The notes under the pieces were generated by a model. The model ran no database searches. It was not told the origin of the DNA and saw only the letters and a list, made by a program, of their open reading frames with translations. Of a stretch of 64,000 nt of DNA, positions 40,086 to 49,379 are shown in pieces. The position numbers and the translations under genes are program-made. Numbering within the stretch: the stretch's first letter is position 1; every line of letters begins with the position of its first letter. Source of the stretch: Thraustochytrium sp. TN22 (taxonomy: Eukaryota; Sar; Bigyra; Thraustochytrida; Thraustochytriidae); NCBI GenBank assembly GCA_013306675.1, contig JABLUY010000001.1:124001-188000 (forward strand). Reading direction: 5' to 3'.

Positions 40086-41357
40086 TTATTCAGAGCCAGC
40101 GCGTGGGCGGCCGCGGGGCGGCCTACCGAGCGCCGAAATGAGGGTGGAGTCGACAATGCCAGAGTTGATACTCTCAAGCACACCTTGGACGGTCTTAATG
40201 TCGTTGGCGATCAACTTGTCCTCGCGCACACGCAGAAACTTCCAGGCCTGGCCCGCAATCCGCTGTGCAGCAGTCCATGGCACGGACTGATCTTGCGGCG
40301 GCACGTAGCGGTACCAGTCGTCGTCGAGGACGCACTCGATGATGGCAGGCTTGCCGCCGTACTTTTGCTTGAGATAGTCATGCTGCTCCTCATCGAGCCA
40401 AATAGGCGCCCAGTCGATGCTGCTGCCAAACTTGGCGGCCTTGAGGAAACAGTAGCGCCAGTCCGGGTCGCCGCGCTCATTCAGCCCCCAGAGCACGCTG
40501 ACCTCGAAGTCGACCGAGTTGAGGTGGCGCGGCTTCCACTTGAGGATGTCGGTGGTCTTGCCGCATTTGTATGGTTTGTCAATGCGCGTGAAGATGAGGC
40601 CGTCATTCTCGTGCGGCAGGTTGGAGATGACGCTCTTGAGCACGAACTCCACGTCCCCTGTGGCGTACATTTGCTTGAGCGTGAAGACGCAAGGCACGAT
40701 GGGACCGGGCGGCACAGGGCCGGCGCGCACGCGGAACATGAACTCGCCTTGCACGGCGCGCATCCTGTCGAAGAGGTCCAGGTCGCCCACGAAGTGCTGG
40801 CGCACGCTGAGCGCGTCGAAAATGAGAAAGGTGGCCTGCGGGCGCAGCGGCCGCGGCGGCGGCTCGTCGCCACCGCCCTCGGGCGCCGGCGGCAGCTCCG
40901 AGTCCGGCACCGGCACCTCATCGCGTACCAACTCGCCGTCCAGCAGCGTGCCATCCAGGCTGCGCAGCAGGCTTTCGCCCAGCATGGCGTCCACCGACGG
41001 GATGGCCAGGAATTCGAACTTGCGGTTCACCAGGTAGCAGGACCCGACCTGCGCGCCCAGTACCTTGCTCCAGCACGCCGGCGGGTGGTGCACCACGAAG
41101 TTGATGCGGTGGATCAGCAAGAGGTACCGCACGCCATCCGACTTCTCGCACACCATCCACGGCTTGTCCGTGAGCTCGCTCATGTGCTCGCGCAGCAGGG
41201 AGATGGGCTGCGACCCGGGGAACCGGGTCATGTTCGGACTGCCCGACAGCCGCTGGCATTCCAAGCGCAGCGCATGCTTCAGCTGGTCGTCCTTCACCAC
41301 CTCGCCCGGGTTGTCCGGGTCCAGCACCAGGTGCCGCGCGCGCTGCACGAGGTCCAT
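40086..41357 (-). CDS. mRNA-capping enzyme, RNA guanylyltransferase (GTase) subunit
   Basis: Encodes 423 residues from ATG 41357. All nucleotidyltransferase motifs are visible in order. Motif I is CEKSDGVRYLLL with the GMP-accepting Lys72. Motif III is TLLDGELV, IIIa FLIFDALSVR, IV HENDGLIFTR, V DILKWKP, and VI WKFLRVREDK in the OB-fold tail. It transfers GMP from GTP to the 5' diphosphate end of nascent mRNA. The length and the lack of any N-terminal phosphatase show a stand-alone GTase, as in fungi and many protists; animal and plant enzymes are fused to an RNA triphosphatase. The first step must therefore come from another gene. A Pro/Glu-rich insert (ELPPAPEGGGDEPPPRPL) sits between motifs III and IIIa. 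Confidence 0.95.
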   Translation of the reverse strand: MDLVQRARHLVLDPDNPGEVVKDDQLKHALRLECQRLSGSPNMTRFPGSQPISLLREHMSELTDKPWMVCEKSDGVRYLLLIHRINFVVHHPPACWSKVLGAQVGSCYLVNRKFEFLAIPSVDAMLGESLLRSLDGTLLDGELVRDEVPVPDSELPPAPEGGGDEPPPRPLRPQATFLIFDALSVRQHFVGDLDLFDRMRAVQGEFMFRVRAGPVPPGPIVPCVFTLKQMYATGDVEFVLKSVISNLPHENDGLIFTRIDKPYKCGKTTDILKWKPRHLNSVDFEVSVLWGLNERGDPDWRYCFLKAAKFGSSIDWAPIWLDEEQHDYLKQKYGGKPAIIECVLDDDWYRYVPPQDQSVPWTAAQRIAGQAWKFLRVREDKLIANDIKTVQGVLESINSGIVDSTLISALGRPPRGRPRAGSE

Positions 41358-42372
41358 GGCCGCCGCCGCGCTTCGCCCCTGCGCGGGAGCGTGCGAGTGG
41401 GCTCAAGAGCGGGCGCGGGCGCGGGCGCGAGCGCGGGCGCGAGCGCAAGAGCGGGCGCCGACGCTCCGCCGCTGCCCCGCCGCTTCCGCCGCGCCGGTCA
41501 GGCTCCACAAACTCGCAGCGATGAACGTTTGTCCGAGTCGTCGTGGCCAGGCTCGCGCGCTCGGCAATGCTATCAACTCGCTGGTGGGCGCCTTCTTGGT
41601 GGGGTACGACGGGCTCTGCCGGCTCGGGCTCTGCCGGCTGGAAGCGCTGGAACGACCGCGCTATGCTTCGTGGGGCCCGCTGGCGAGTGAGAGTAAAGTT
41701 ACGCTTCGTGTCGCACCGGGACGTTCGCTTCGTGGCGGGGGACCTATTTCTTTTTTTATTAGCTAACCAAGCTTTTCCCACGCGCGAGACTCAGACTCCC
41801 TCTCGATGCCATCTTTCGGAGACCTCACGTCGATCAGAGACCGCCAGCCCACCCTCCATCATGCATTCGACCTCATCTGAGTCCACGTCAAGTTTACAAC
41901 CATCACCAGCGCGCCGAAGACGTCAAGTTCCTCTTCTTTGCAAGCACTGCCAGGCCGCCTTTCGCGCAGCTATGCCTCCGCAGGCCAGTCTCCTCAGGCT
42001 CTCCTCCTTCCGCACTCGTCGAGCTCCTCGCGCTTCTCGGCGGCCCGGTTAGGGTCCGGTCAGGTTGTTCCCCGGGAGAGAACGCGATTCAAACGCGGGC
42101 AACCGGACCCTAGCTCGCCGCTCTCGCCGCGCTCGCAGCAGCAGAACCCCTTCGCCTTCGCCGCCGACGCCGCCGACGCAGGCGCGAGCCGCGCGCGCGG
42201 GGAGGGCAGCGGGCAGCGGGCAGCGGCAGCGGCAGCGGCAGCGGCAGCGGCAGCGCGGCGCGGCGCGGCGCGGCGCGGGGCAGCGCGGCGCAGCGCGGTC
42301 GATCGCGGCGCGGCCGAGAGCGCGGCGCTGGCAGGCGGACGAGCCCGGGTCGGCCCGACGAGCGCAGAGCAA
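41358..42372. other. Divergent region between the guanylyltransferase and orphan genes
   Basis: About 1 kb. Repeats: (GGGCGC)n-like at 41408-41460, (GGCAGC)n at 42205-42252, and (GCGGC)n pentamers at 42254-42277, roughly 100 bp before the plus ATG. A near-repeat GTTAGGGTCCGGTCAGGTTG / AACCGGACCCTAGC (42050-42112) is partly self-complementary and could pair. No gene seen. Confidence 0.5.
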
Positions 42373-43191
42373 ATGACGAGTGCGACGCGGTGCGTGCGCG
42401 AGGCGCGCGCCGAGGCGCGCGCGGAGGCGGTGGAGCGGCGGCGCGCGGAGCGGCGCGACGCGGCCTTCGACGTGGCCTTTTGCGCGCTCCAGGCGAGGTT
42501 CAGGGCGCTCGAGGACGCCGTCTTCGTGGCGGAGGACGACGTGGCGGAGGACGAGGAGGCCAGCAGCAGGAAGCGCAAGGCCGCACGAGAGGGCGAGGGC
42601 GCGGGGGAGGAACGCCAGGCGCGGGCAATCAAGGTGCCGCGGTACACGGACGAGGCGCTGGAAGGCGAGGTGATCCGCTGCTTTGATGTGGTGCACGGCG
42701 CCAGGGGCGTGCGGCTCGCCGCGCTGAGCGCGAGGATCGAGAAGACGCTGGCAGCGCGGACGCGTGGGGAGCAGGACGAGGAAGGGCAGTCCACCGCGCA
42801 GGGGACGGTGGATGACGAGGCTGCCTCGGAGCACCGCGCGAGCCTGACGCGGAGCGCGTCGTTCGCCTCGAGCGCGAGCTCGCTGCTCGAGGACTCGCGA
42901 TTGGGGAATTTGTCGTCGTTCGACGTGGGCAACCGGCCCGCGTCGCCGCCCGCCTCACCGTGCTCGAGGTTTATGATCTTCCGCAAGCCGACGTGGCTGT
43001 CCGAGTCGACCATCAGCCCCGGCGCGGAGCCGCTGCGCTCGCGCTCGCTCTCGCGGTCCTTTACGGGCCTGTCCACAGGCTTTTGGCCTCGCGACTTTTC
43101 ATTTTCGGGCGTGCTCGCCGACGCGGAGGCCAAGCCGCTCTCGCAACAGGAGGACCTCTTGGGCGACGATAGCCTGGATCGCCTCATCTAA
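42373..43191 (+). CDS. Orphan protein, basic coiled-coil N-terminus and Ser-rich C-terminus
   Basis: Encodes 272 residues from ATG 42373 (MTSATRCVREARAEARAEAV). A longer frame exists upstream but starts on TTG and is made of repeats. Residues 1-75 are an Arg/Ala/Glu helix (AEAVERRRAERRDAAFDVAF, CALQARFRALEDAVF). Then come a Lys/Arg patch (SSRKRKAAREGEG) that could act as a nuclear signal and a short ordered part (YTDEALEGEVIRCFDVVHGA, GVRLAALSARIEKTL). The C-terminal half is Ser-rich with many SxS/RSxS sites (SLTRSASFASSASSLL, RSRSLSRSFTGLS). No known domain. It may be a phosphoregulated nuclear protein, but this is a guess from composition. Confidence 0.55.
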   Translation: MTSATRCVREARAEARAEAVERRRAERRDAAFDVAFCALQARFRALEDAVFVAEDDVAEDEEASSRKRKAAREGEGAGEERQARAIKVPRYTDEALEGEVIRCFDVVHGARGVRLAALSARIEKTLAARTRGEQDEEGQSTAQGTVDDEAASEHRASLTRSASFASSASSLLEDSRLGNLSSFDVGNRPASPPASPCSRFMIFRKPTWLSESTISPGAEPLRSRSLSRSFTGLSTGFWPRDFSFSGVLADAEAKPLSQQEDLLGDDSLDRLI

Positions 43192-43290
43192 ACATGGACG
43201 CAAAGCACGCGCGCGCGCAAGGAGGTCAAAGGAACACCCACACACACACACATGTACCAAAGCAAAGTTCGTTTTCTGGAGCGTGTGCAA

Positions 43291-44510
43291 TCACTTTCCG
43301 GCCTTGGATTCAGATGGGCCACTCCTGTTCTTGTCGACGTAGCCAATGTAGTTGTAGGCGATAAAGCCCGCGAGCGAGATGAAGTAGCCGAAGAACTGCT
43401 GCGAGGTGACAATCTCGCCCAAGAAGGCGGCGTTGACCAGCACGAGAACGGCGTTGCGCGCCGTGGCGACGAGCTTGAGCACGAGCGCGTTGCTGAACTG
43501 GATGACGAAGGTGTTGATGACGTTGGTGGCAATGGCGAAGACGCAGCTGAGGAAAAAGGCGCCCTTGTGAGACGCCAGAATCGCCCAGTGCTCCGAGGTC
43601 ATGTACGGGAACTCAAAGAGCAAGGCGCAAACGAAGACGAAGACGGCGCTTGTGGGCGTGATATAGTACAGCGTCTCCACGAGGTCGAAGCGAAGGTTCT
43701 GCAAGACGACCTGCGTGAAGATGAGCTTGAGCGCCTCGCAGGACTGCGCTAGCAGCATGCACGCCATGCCAATGACGCTGAAGTTGAGCTCGCCGGCGCC
43801 GGCGATGGCCGTGCCGATGCAGATGACCAGCACGGACACCACGATGCGCCAGGAGGGCTTGGCCAGGCCGAAGAGCACGAGGCCGCCCAGCGTCATGACC
43901 GGCGTGAAGGCCTTGAGCATCTGCACAAAAGCCACCGTCAGGAACAGATAGCTGGCCATGCCGAGGACGATGGTGCTGTGGGTGGAGCGGGGCAGGCAAG
44001 CGCAGGGGCAGAAGAGAGCGTTCGTCAGTCGCGGCGCGAGCCTTGCTGCGCGCGAGTGCTCGCGCGCATGAGTGCACGAGTGGAGACTTACCCAGCGGAG
44101 AGCGCCCCTATTGGGCAAATCCGGTATATGTAGAACTCGCGGGTGATGAGGTGCGCGTGGCGCAGGGTGGTGCCGCGCCACAGCACGAAGACCCAGGTCA
44201 CCAGGCTGCAGAAGATGAGCGTAATGAGAGTAAGCGTGAGCGGGAACTTGAACTCCAGTGTCTTGAGGATAAACTTGTTGCTCATGATGAGCATGGGGCC
44301 CGAGAGCAGGAAGATCGCTGAGAGCACGGCCATCTCCACCACGCTGTACGTGCGGGCAATCGCGCCGCCGCGGGGCGCCTTGGCGGCGCCGTCAGCGCCC
44401 GCCGCCGCCTCACCGCCGGCCGCCGCCGGCCGCACGTCCGCCGCTCCCAGCAGGCCGGCGCCATCGCCGCGCTCCACGTCGCCCACGCGCGCCGCCGCCG
44501 TGCCGCGCAT
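43291..44510 (-). CDS. Nucleotide-sugar/triose-phosphate transporter family (DMT) protein, two exons
   Basis: Exon 1 is 44510..44092 and exon 2 is 43975..43291. The intron, 44091..43976 (116 nt), has donor GTAAGT and acceptor ACAG. The product is 367 residues. Joining gives IGALSAG-TIVLGMASYLFL, TVAFVQMLKAFTPV, the signature helix of the TPT/EamA group (GAL.AG.....N.AYLYLSVAF.QMLKA..PV). About ten helices are present; the first 60 residues are Ala/Gly-rich. Relatives exchange nucleotide sugars or sugar phosphates across Golgi, ER or plastid membranes. No plastid-type bipartite leader is visible, so a Golgi/ER antiporter is more likely. The tail ends in a Lys-containing ESKAGK. Divergent from the UPRT gene, 392 bp between start codons. 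Confidence 0.9.
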
Positions 44511-44902
44511 CTCGACCGCGACGCGACTGCCGCGCCCTGCTCGGGCTCTCCGTGCGCGCGGGCGCGGGGCCGCGGGGAAGGGGGGTGGGGGGGCGGGAGG
44601 CCGCGCCGCACCGCACCGCGCCGCGCCGCGCCGCGCCGCTCCGGGCGCAAGCGCGAGCGGGAGCGGGACTGCTAGCTAGTAGCTAGCTCTCTACTAACTT
44701 ACTTCGAGAGCTCGAGGTCGGCGAGCGAGGAAGGACGACGGCTAGGACCGCAACGACTCCGCTCGCGCGGCGCGGCGCGGCGCGGCGCGGCGCGGCGCGG
44801 CGCGGCGCGGCGGCGGCGGAGGCGAAGGCCGCACGCGCCTCGCGCCCGCCGGCGGCCCCTCTCCGCGCGCGCCCGGCAGCCGGGCCGGAGGCGGCGGAGG
44901 CC
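44511..44902. promoter_or_regulatory. 392-bp bidirectional promoter flanked by two pentamer arrays
   Basis: Lies between the transporter (-) and UPRT (+) start codons. Each gene has its own pentamer array on its side: (CCGCR)n at 44601-44640 and (CGCGG)n at 44765-44812. The core between them (44641-44760) is AT-richer and holds GCTAGCTAGTAGCTAGC and CTAACTTACTT, the likely initiation zone. Role inferred from position. Confidence 0.4.
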
Positions 44903-45762
44903 ATGGGCGACAACGCGGAGCTGCCCGCGACGGTGCGCGTCGTGCAGAGCGCGGCGGCGTGCGTGCTGTAAGTTGACAAGGAGGCCGCGAGGCGGCGCAG
45001 CAGGCGCAGCAGGCGCAGCAGGCGCAGCAGGCGCAGCAGGCGCAGCAGGCGCAGGGTGCGGTGCTGTAGATGGAACTGGAGATGAAATTGGCGGTGGTGG
45101 GCATGGGAATGGCGCGGCGAAGGTGGCTGACGGTGGCGACGCGCGCGGACAGGCTGAGCACGTTGCGCAATGCGAGCACAGACAGGGCGACCTTTGCGAG
45201 CTGCGCGGACCGCACATGCACGCTGCTGGCTGAGGAGGGCCTGGCGCAGGACCACCTGGTGCGAGAGGTGGACGTGCAGACGCCGTGCGGGTCGGTGCGA
45301 GGGCTGGAAGGCCCGCGCGGCGAGGAGCTCTGCATCGTGAGCGTTGTGCGCTCGGGCGATATCCTCGCCGAGGCCGTTCGCCGCCTGCACCCGGGCGCCA
45401 GCACCGCCAAGATCCTTATTCAGCGCGACGAGGCCGACCCGGAGAAGCGCGCCAAGTTGCTCTACGCCAAGCTGCCGCGTTCCATCACACGCCAGCACGT
45501 GATCCTTTGCGACCCGATGCTCGCAACGGGTGGCAGCGCCTCTCGTGCCATTCGTGTGTTGGCCGACGCCGGCGTGCAGCCCTCGCGCATCACCTTCTTG
45601 AACATCATCTCGTGCCCGACTGGCCTGCGGGCGGTCGCCGAGGCCTTCCCGGACGTCCGCGTCGTGACGCTCACCGTCGACCCTGGGCTCAACGACGACA
45701 AGTTTATCGTGCCAGGCCTCGGCGATTTTGGCGACCGCTACTTTGGCACCGAGGATGCCTGA
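44903..45762 (+). CDS. Uracil phosphoribosyltransferase, two exons
   Basis: Exon 1 is 44903..44967 and exon 2 is 45153..45762. The intron, 44968..45152 (185 nt), has donor GTAAGT and acceptor ACAG. The product is 224 residues. It makes UMP from uracil and PRPP in pyrimidine salvage. The PRPP loop is VILCDPMLATGGSASRAI and the uracil-binding end is PGLGDFGDRYFGT, both intact. The join reads RVVQSAAACVL-LSTLRNASTD, placing the usual V.VV....L..LR...T block, although the common HPLVQHKLT segment is replaced by QSAAACVLLST. An unspliced reading that starts with ATG 45070 would lose this block. The intron carries a 9-bp tandem repeat. Confidence 0.9.
44996..45054 (+). repeat. 9-bp tandem repeat (CGCAGCAGG)6 inside the UPRT intron
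   Basis: Six perfect copies of CGCAGCAGG at 44996-45049, plus a partial seventh, fully inside the intron. The unit is a multiple of three and carries many AG dinucleotides upstream of the used acceptor. Confidence 0.9.
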
Positions 45763-45843
45763 TGCCCGATCCAAATACCAAGTCATTCCCCCCCCTCTAC
45801 AAGTGTTCACTGTTGCTTGGAAAGATTGATTTTTTTTTTTTTT

Positions 45844-47058
45844 TCAGTGGCTGTGGCCCATGGTGGCCAGCAGCGGGAGGAGACTGCCCACCACGACGAT
45901 TGTTAGCTCGTTGCGGTCAAGCACGCCCTTGTCGCTGTGCGGCAGCTCCGCCAGCGCATGCACCAGGCTGACGTAGAGAAAGGTGCCGGCGGAGAAGAGC
46001 AGGCCAAAACCCAGCGATGCAGGCGAGAGTGCGCCGAGGCCGCCAAAGTCGTGGTCGATGAGCAGAAAGACGCCCAGCGCGCTCAGCGGCGCCGCTAGAG
46101 CGAAATAGGCCACGTTGCGCCGCACCGCCTCCAGGTCCAGCCCCGTGTTACGCAGGTACACGCTCAGCGCGAAGGCTGCCGGCACCTTGTGCATCATGAT
46201 GGCGAAGAACACGATGAGCTCCACGTGCCGCCAGCCACGGCCCTTGGGCGCCGCCTTGGTGGCGCCCAGCGCGATCCCATCTGCAGCCGCGTGCACCAAG
46301 AGCCCCAGCGTCATGGTCTGCCGGCGCTTCACCGCATTCTTGGCACGGTGGAGCTGCGACGGCGCCTCCGAGTCAGCGCGCCGGAAGACGCCCGGCCCGT
46401 CCTGGTCCGCCAGAACCCCGCTGCTACCCTCGCTGCCCAGGAAGCCGCCCTCCTCGTCCACCTCTTCCCCTGCTGCGGTACCGCCCAGTCGTTGCTGTCT
46501 CACCTTGCTCTGCATTTCGAAGGCGTCATGCTCGTGTCCGTGACCGTGGCCGTGACCTTGGCCCAGCGCGTGGTCCAGGCACAACATGAGCAAAAATCCG
46601 GTCAGCAGGGCGGCCCCAATCACCGAGCCCTGGTGCGTGTGCGCGTGCGCGTGCGCGTCGTCGACTTGCGTGCCGTCATACAGCGCCTCCACACCCTCCG
46701 GGATGATGATGGCCAGCGCCGTGCCGATGAAGAGCCCGGTCGCCAGCGCGTTCACCGACCGCAGCTGCCGCGGGTTCAACGTCACGTGCAGCGGAACGAT
46801 GCCTGCTCCGAAGGCGCCCAGCATCATGGCGAAGCACAGCACGCTCAGCTGTTGCAGCGCGACCCACCCGCTCGCCGCTTCGTACTCGCCCTCGCCCTCG
46901 TCCTCGCCCTCCGCGGCCGCCTCCGGCCGCGCCTGCGCCCTGTCCTCATGCTCGTACACATGCAGGTGCGCCACTTGGTCCAGCTCTTGCTGCGCGCTCG
47001 CCAGAGCCGCAGTCGCGCCCAGGGCCAGCCCGACGGCCAGCGTCCACCCAGCGCGCAT
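45844..47058 (-). CDS. ZIP family zinc transporter, SLC39A9 (ZIP9)-like
   Basis: Encodes 404 residues from ATG 47058 (MRAGWTLAVGLALGATAALA, a signal peptide). About eight helices. The metal site in TM4 is LLVHAAADGIALGATKA, and TM5 follows in VFFAIMMHKVPAAFALSVYL. These H-A-A-A-D-G-[IV]-A-L-G and H-K-x-P-A-A-F words are typical of ZIP9. TM2 has GTALAIIIPEGVEALYDG. The loops are His-rich (DDAHAHAHTH and GHGHGHGHEHD), as expected for zinc capture. It should bring zinc from the Golgi/secretory lumen or the outside into the cytosol. A longer frame upstream reads through a (CAG)n repeat in the 5' UTR and I reject it. The stop is 80 bp from the UPRT stop (convergent). Confidence 0.92.
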   Translation of the reverse strand: MRAGWTLAVGLALGATAALASAQQELDQVAHLHVYEHEDRAQARPEAAAEGEDEGEGEYEAASGWVALQQLSVLCFAMMLGAFGAGIVPLHVTLNPRQLRSVNALATGLFIGTALAIIIPEGVEALYDGTQVDDAHAHAHTHQGSVIGAALLTGFLLMLCLDHALGQGHGHGHGHEHDAFEMQSKVRQQRLGGTAAGEEVDEEGGFLGSEGSSGVLADQDGPGVFRRADSEAPSQLHRAKNAVKRRQTMTLGLLVHAAADGIALGATKAAPKGRGWRHVELIVFFAIMMHKVPAAFALSVYLRNTGLDLEAVRRNVAYFALAAPLSALGVFLLIDHDFGGLGALSPASLGFGLLFSAGTFLYVSLVHALAELPHSDKGVLDRNELTIVVVGSLLPLLATMGHSH

Positions 47059-47078
47059 GATCCCGGCCTGCACTTCGC

Positions 47079-47110
<32 letters not shown>

Positions 47111-47509
47111 TCCAGCTCCAGCTCCGGCTTGTGCTCGCTGCACCTCGCGGGCGTCCCTGGGCAGCGGGAGCTCGCTCGCCGCCGTCCGGGCGCCGGCGCC
47201 GGGGCACCGCGGGCTGGCTCGCGCGGCCGGCCCGGCCTGCGGCGGCCGACGCCTCTGCCCGCGCGCCCGCGCGCGCGCCCCGCCGCTCTGCCCCTGCCTG
47301 CGCGCGGAGTTCGGGTTTGGCGAGCCGCGCGGGGCGCGCCCGGCCGCCGTCTTTTACCGCCGCGCGAGGTACTGTACGCGCGTTCTATACGGCGGGGCGG
47401 CTGGTGGCCAAGCGCCGCTGCGTCAGACCGGAGCGGCGCGCGCGGCGGCGGGCGGCGGGCGAGCGGGCGGCGGCGGCGGCGGCGGCGGGGAGGCGCGGCG
47501 GCGGAGACC
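47059..47509. promoter_or_regulatory. 451-bp bidirectional promoter with a CAG/CTG repeat
   Basis: Between the ZIP (-) and nucleolin-like (+) start codons. 47080-47110 is (AGC)10 (CTG on the ZIP transcript), 22 bp upstream of the ZIP ATG, followed by CAGCTC repeats. (GGC)n lies at 47462-47500 before the plus ATG. No TATA-like word, though TATACGGCGGGGC sits at 47386. Confidence 0.4.
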
Positions 47510-47624
47510 ATGGCCAAGAAGCGCCTGCGCGGCGCCGCCGAGGACGAGGCCGAGCTGCTGGAGGAGGAGCACAAGGCCAAGGGCCGCGCCCAGGACAGCG
47601 ACGAGGACGGCGGAGAGAGCGACG

Positions 47625-47658
<34 letters not shown>

Positions 47659-48526
47659 GGAGGAGGAGCAGGAGGAGGAAGAGGCGAGGCCGACGAAGCG
47701 CAGCAAGAAGAGCGCCAAGGAGGAGAAGAAGAGCAAGAAGGCCAAGGAGGAGGAGGAAGAGGAGGAAGAGGAGGAGGATCAGGACACGTTTACGGCCTAC
47801 ATTGAGGGCATCCCGTTTGAGGCGTCCGCGGACGACCTGTGGGCGCTCTTCTCCAAGCCGGGCGCGCTGCAGGACCTGCGGCTGCCGCGGTGGAATGACT
47901 CGGGCCGGCTGCGCGGCTACGGGCATGCGGACTACGGGTCGCGCAAGGAGCTCAACGCGTGCATCGCGCAGCTCGACCGGCACGAGATGGGCAGCAGGTA
48001 CCTGCGCGTGACGGAGGCGCATGCGCGCGGGTCCTCGGCGCCCGGCGCGGGCGGCCGGCCTGCGGAAGAGGTGCCGACGACGTGCACGACGCTCTTCGTC
48101 AAGAACCTCCCGTACGATGCGGACGAGGACATGGTGGAGGAGGCGTTCACGCGATTCGGCACCGTGAAGAACGTTCGTTTGCCGCGCTGGAACCACACCG
48201 GCCGCGCCAAGGGCTTCGGCTACGTGCACTTTGGCTCCAGCGAGGCCGTCAAGGCGGCGCTGGCGCTGCAGGAGCCGCTCCACGTCGGCGAGCGCGTCGT
48301 CCGCGTCGACGCGGACGTCGAGGGCGGCGGCCGGCCCAAGGCCAGCTTTCGCGACGCCTCTGGTCGCCAGTGGGCCAAGACCGATGGCCGCCGTCTGCGC
48401 GACGAGGCGGCCGGCGGCCGCGGCAGCGGCGGCTTTCGGGGCGGCCGCGGCCGTGGGCGCGGTGGCAGCGGCGGCTTCCGCGGCGGCCGTGGGCGTGGCG
48501 GCCGCGGCCGCGGGCCGTCCCTGTGA
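47510..48526 (+). CDS. Nucleolin/Gar2/Nsr1-like RNA-binding protein with two RRMs and an RGG tail
   Basis: Encodes 338 residues from ATG 47510 (MAKKRLRGAAEDEAELLEEE). Residues 1-90 alternate Ser and Glu runs with Lys clusters (ARPTKRSKKSAKEEKKSKK), a nucleolar pattern. RRM1 is at ~94-170 (FTAYIEGIPFEASADDLWAL; RNP1-like RLRGYGHADY). RRM2 is at ~194-270 (TLFVKNLPYDADEDMVEEAF; RNP1 AKGFGYVHF). Residues ~300-338 are an RGG box (GFRGGRGRGRGGSGGFRGGR). This is the full nucleolin/Gar2/Nsr1 plan, with two RRMs as in fungi rather than four as in animals. It should act in pre-rRNA processing in the nucleolus. Its stop is only 37 bp from the stop of the methyltransferase gene. Confidence 0.9.
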
Positions 48527-48563
48527 GGCTCCCTTGCGACTGTCAGGCTGCTGCGGGCGTGCC

Positions 48564-49379
48564 TCACCGGATGGGCAGCCGGTACGGGACGCCGGCTTGC
48601 TTGGCGCGCTTGAGCGCGCCGGCGTCCGGGAAGAACCACTCGAGGTGGTAGCTGCGCTTCTGGCATGCAAAGGCCGTGTAACCCGCGCCATAGGGCACGC
48701 CAACGCTGTCCACGGCCCAGTCGAACTCGGGCCGCATCAGGTGCGGTAGCCGGCAATGGCGTGGCGCGCACGAGATGCACACGTAGGTGCCGCCCGGCCG
48801 AAGCACGCGCGAGACCTCCGCCAGCACGCGCGAGACCTTGCGCACGCCACCTAGCGACGTGAAGACCGCGTCCAGCAAGCCTTTGTCGATCACGTACCCG
48901 AAGGATGCGTCCGGAAAGGCGCTCAGGTCCTCGCAATCCACGCAGTGGTGCTTGACGCCCTGCAGGTGCGCGTCCCGCATCGCAACGTGCTCGATGGCCG
49001 TGCTGCTCGCGTCCACGCACGTCAGGTTGGTCCATCCACGCTTCCACAAGGTCTCGGCCAGCCGCGACACGCCGCAGCCCAGCTGCAGCACCGGCTCGTC
49101 CTGCGAGTCCTCCTTGACGAAGAGTTCAAAGATGTTCATCACCTCCTCGGGCTCCACGTACCATTCGCCCTCTCGCGCTCGCCGCTCGCGCCGCTTCTTG
49201 GGCGCTAGCTCGCGCCGAGCCACCGCATCGCTGCCGCCGCCCCCGAGCTCGCGCTGCGCGTCCGCTTCCTCTGCGCGCTCCGCCTCCGCGTCCTGCGCCG
49301 TGCGCCCCAGCTCCGCGCGCCGCCGGTGCTCGCGCTCCCAGAACGCCTGGCACCCGTAGCGCTCCTGCGCCTGCTCCAT
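48564..49379 (-). CDS. Class I SAM-dependent methyltransferase, EEF1AKMT4/METTL13-like
   Basis: Encodes 271 residues from ATG 49379 (MEQAQERYGCQAFWEREH). The frame is open to another ATG at 49586 (340 residues), but codons upstream of 49379 are less GC-biased and the conserved fold starts at YG..AFWERE, so I take the shorter form with some doubt. A 45-residue charged insert follows the start. Motif I is EPVLQLGCGVSRLAETLW. Motif II is TCVDASSTAIEHV. DKGLLDAVF matches the D-K-[GS]-[LT]-x-D-[AS] word of the METTL13/EEF1AKMT4/CSKMT group, and VSRVLRPGGTYVCIS is the post-motif strand. Relatives methylate lysines, often on eEF1A or citrate synthase. The substrate here is not known. Confidence 0.85.
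   Translation of the reverse strand: MEQAQERYGCQAFWEREHRRRAELGRTAQDAEAERAEEADAQRELGGGGSDAVARRELAPKKRRERRAREGEWYVEPEEVMNIFELFVKEDSQDEPVLQLGCGVSRLAETLWKRGWTNLTCVDASSTAIEHVAMRDAHLQGVKHHCVDCEDLSAFPDASFGYVIDKGLLDAVFTSLGGVRKVSRVLAEVSRVLRPGGTYVCISCAPRHCRLPHLMRPEFDWAVDSVGVPYGAGYTAFACQKRSYHLEWFFPDAGALKRAKQAGVPYRLPIR

Noticed and set aside
44088-44510. Separate 140-codon gene next to the transporter
   Set aside because: It is exon 1 of the transporter: GTAAGT donor at 44091 and an ACAG acceptor at 43976 join it in frame and restore the conserved helix.
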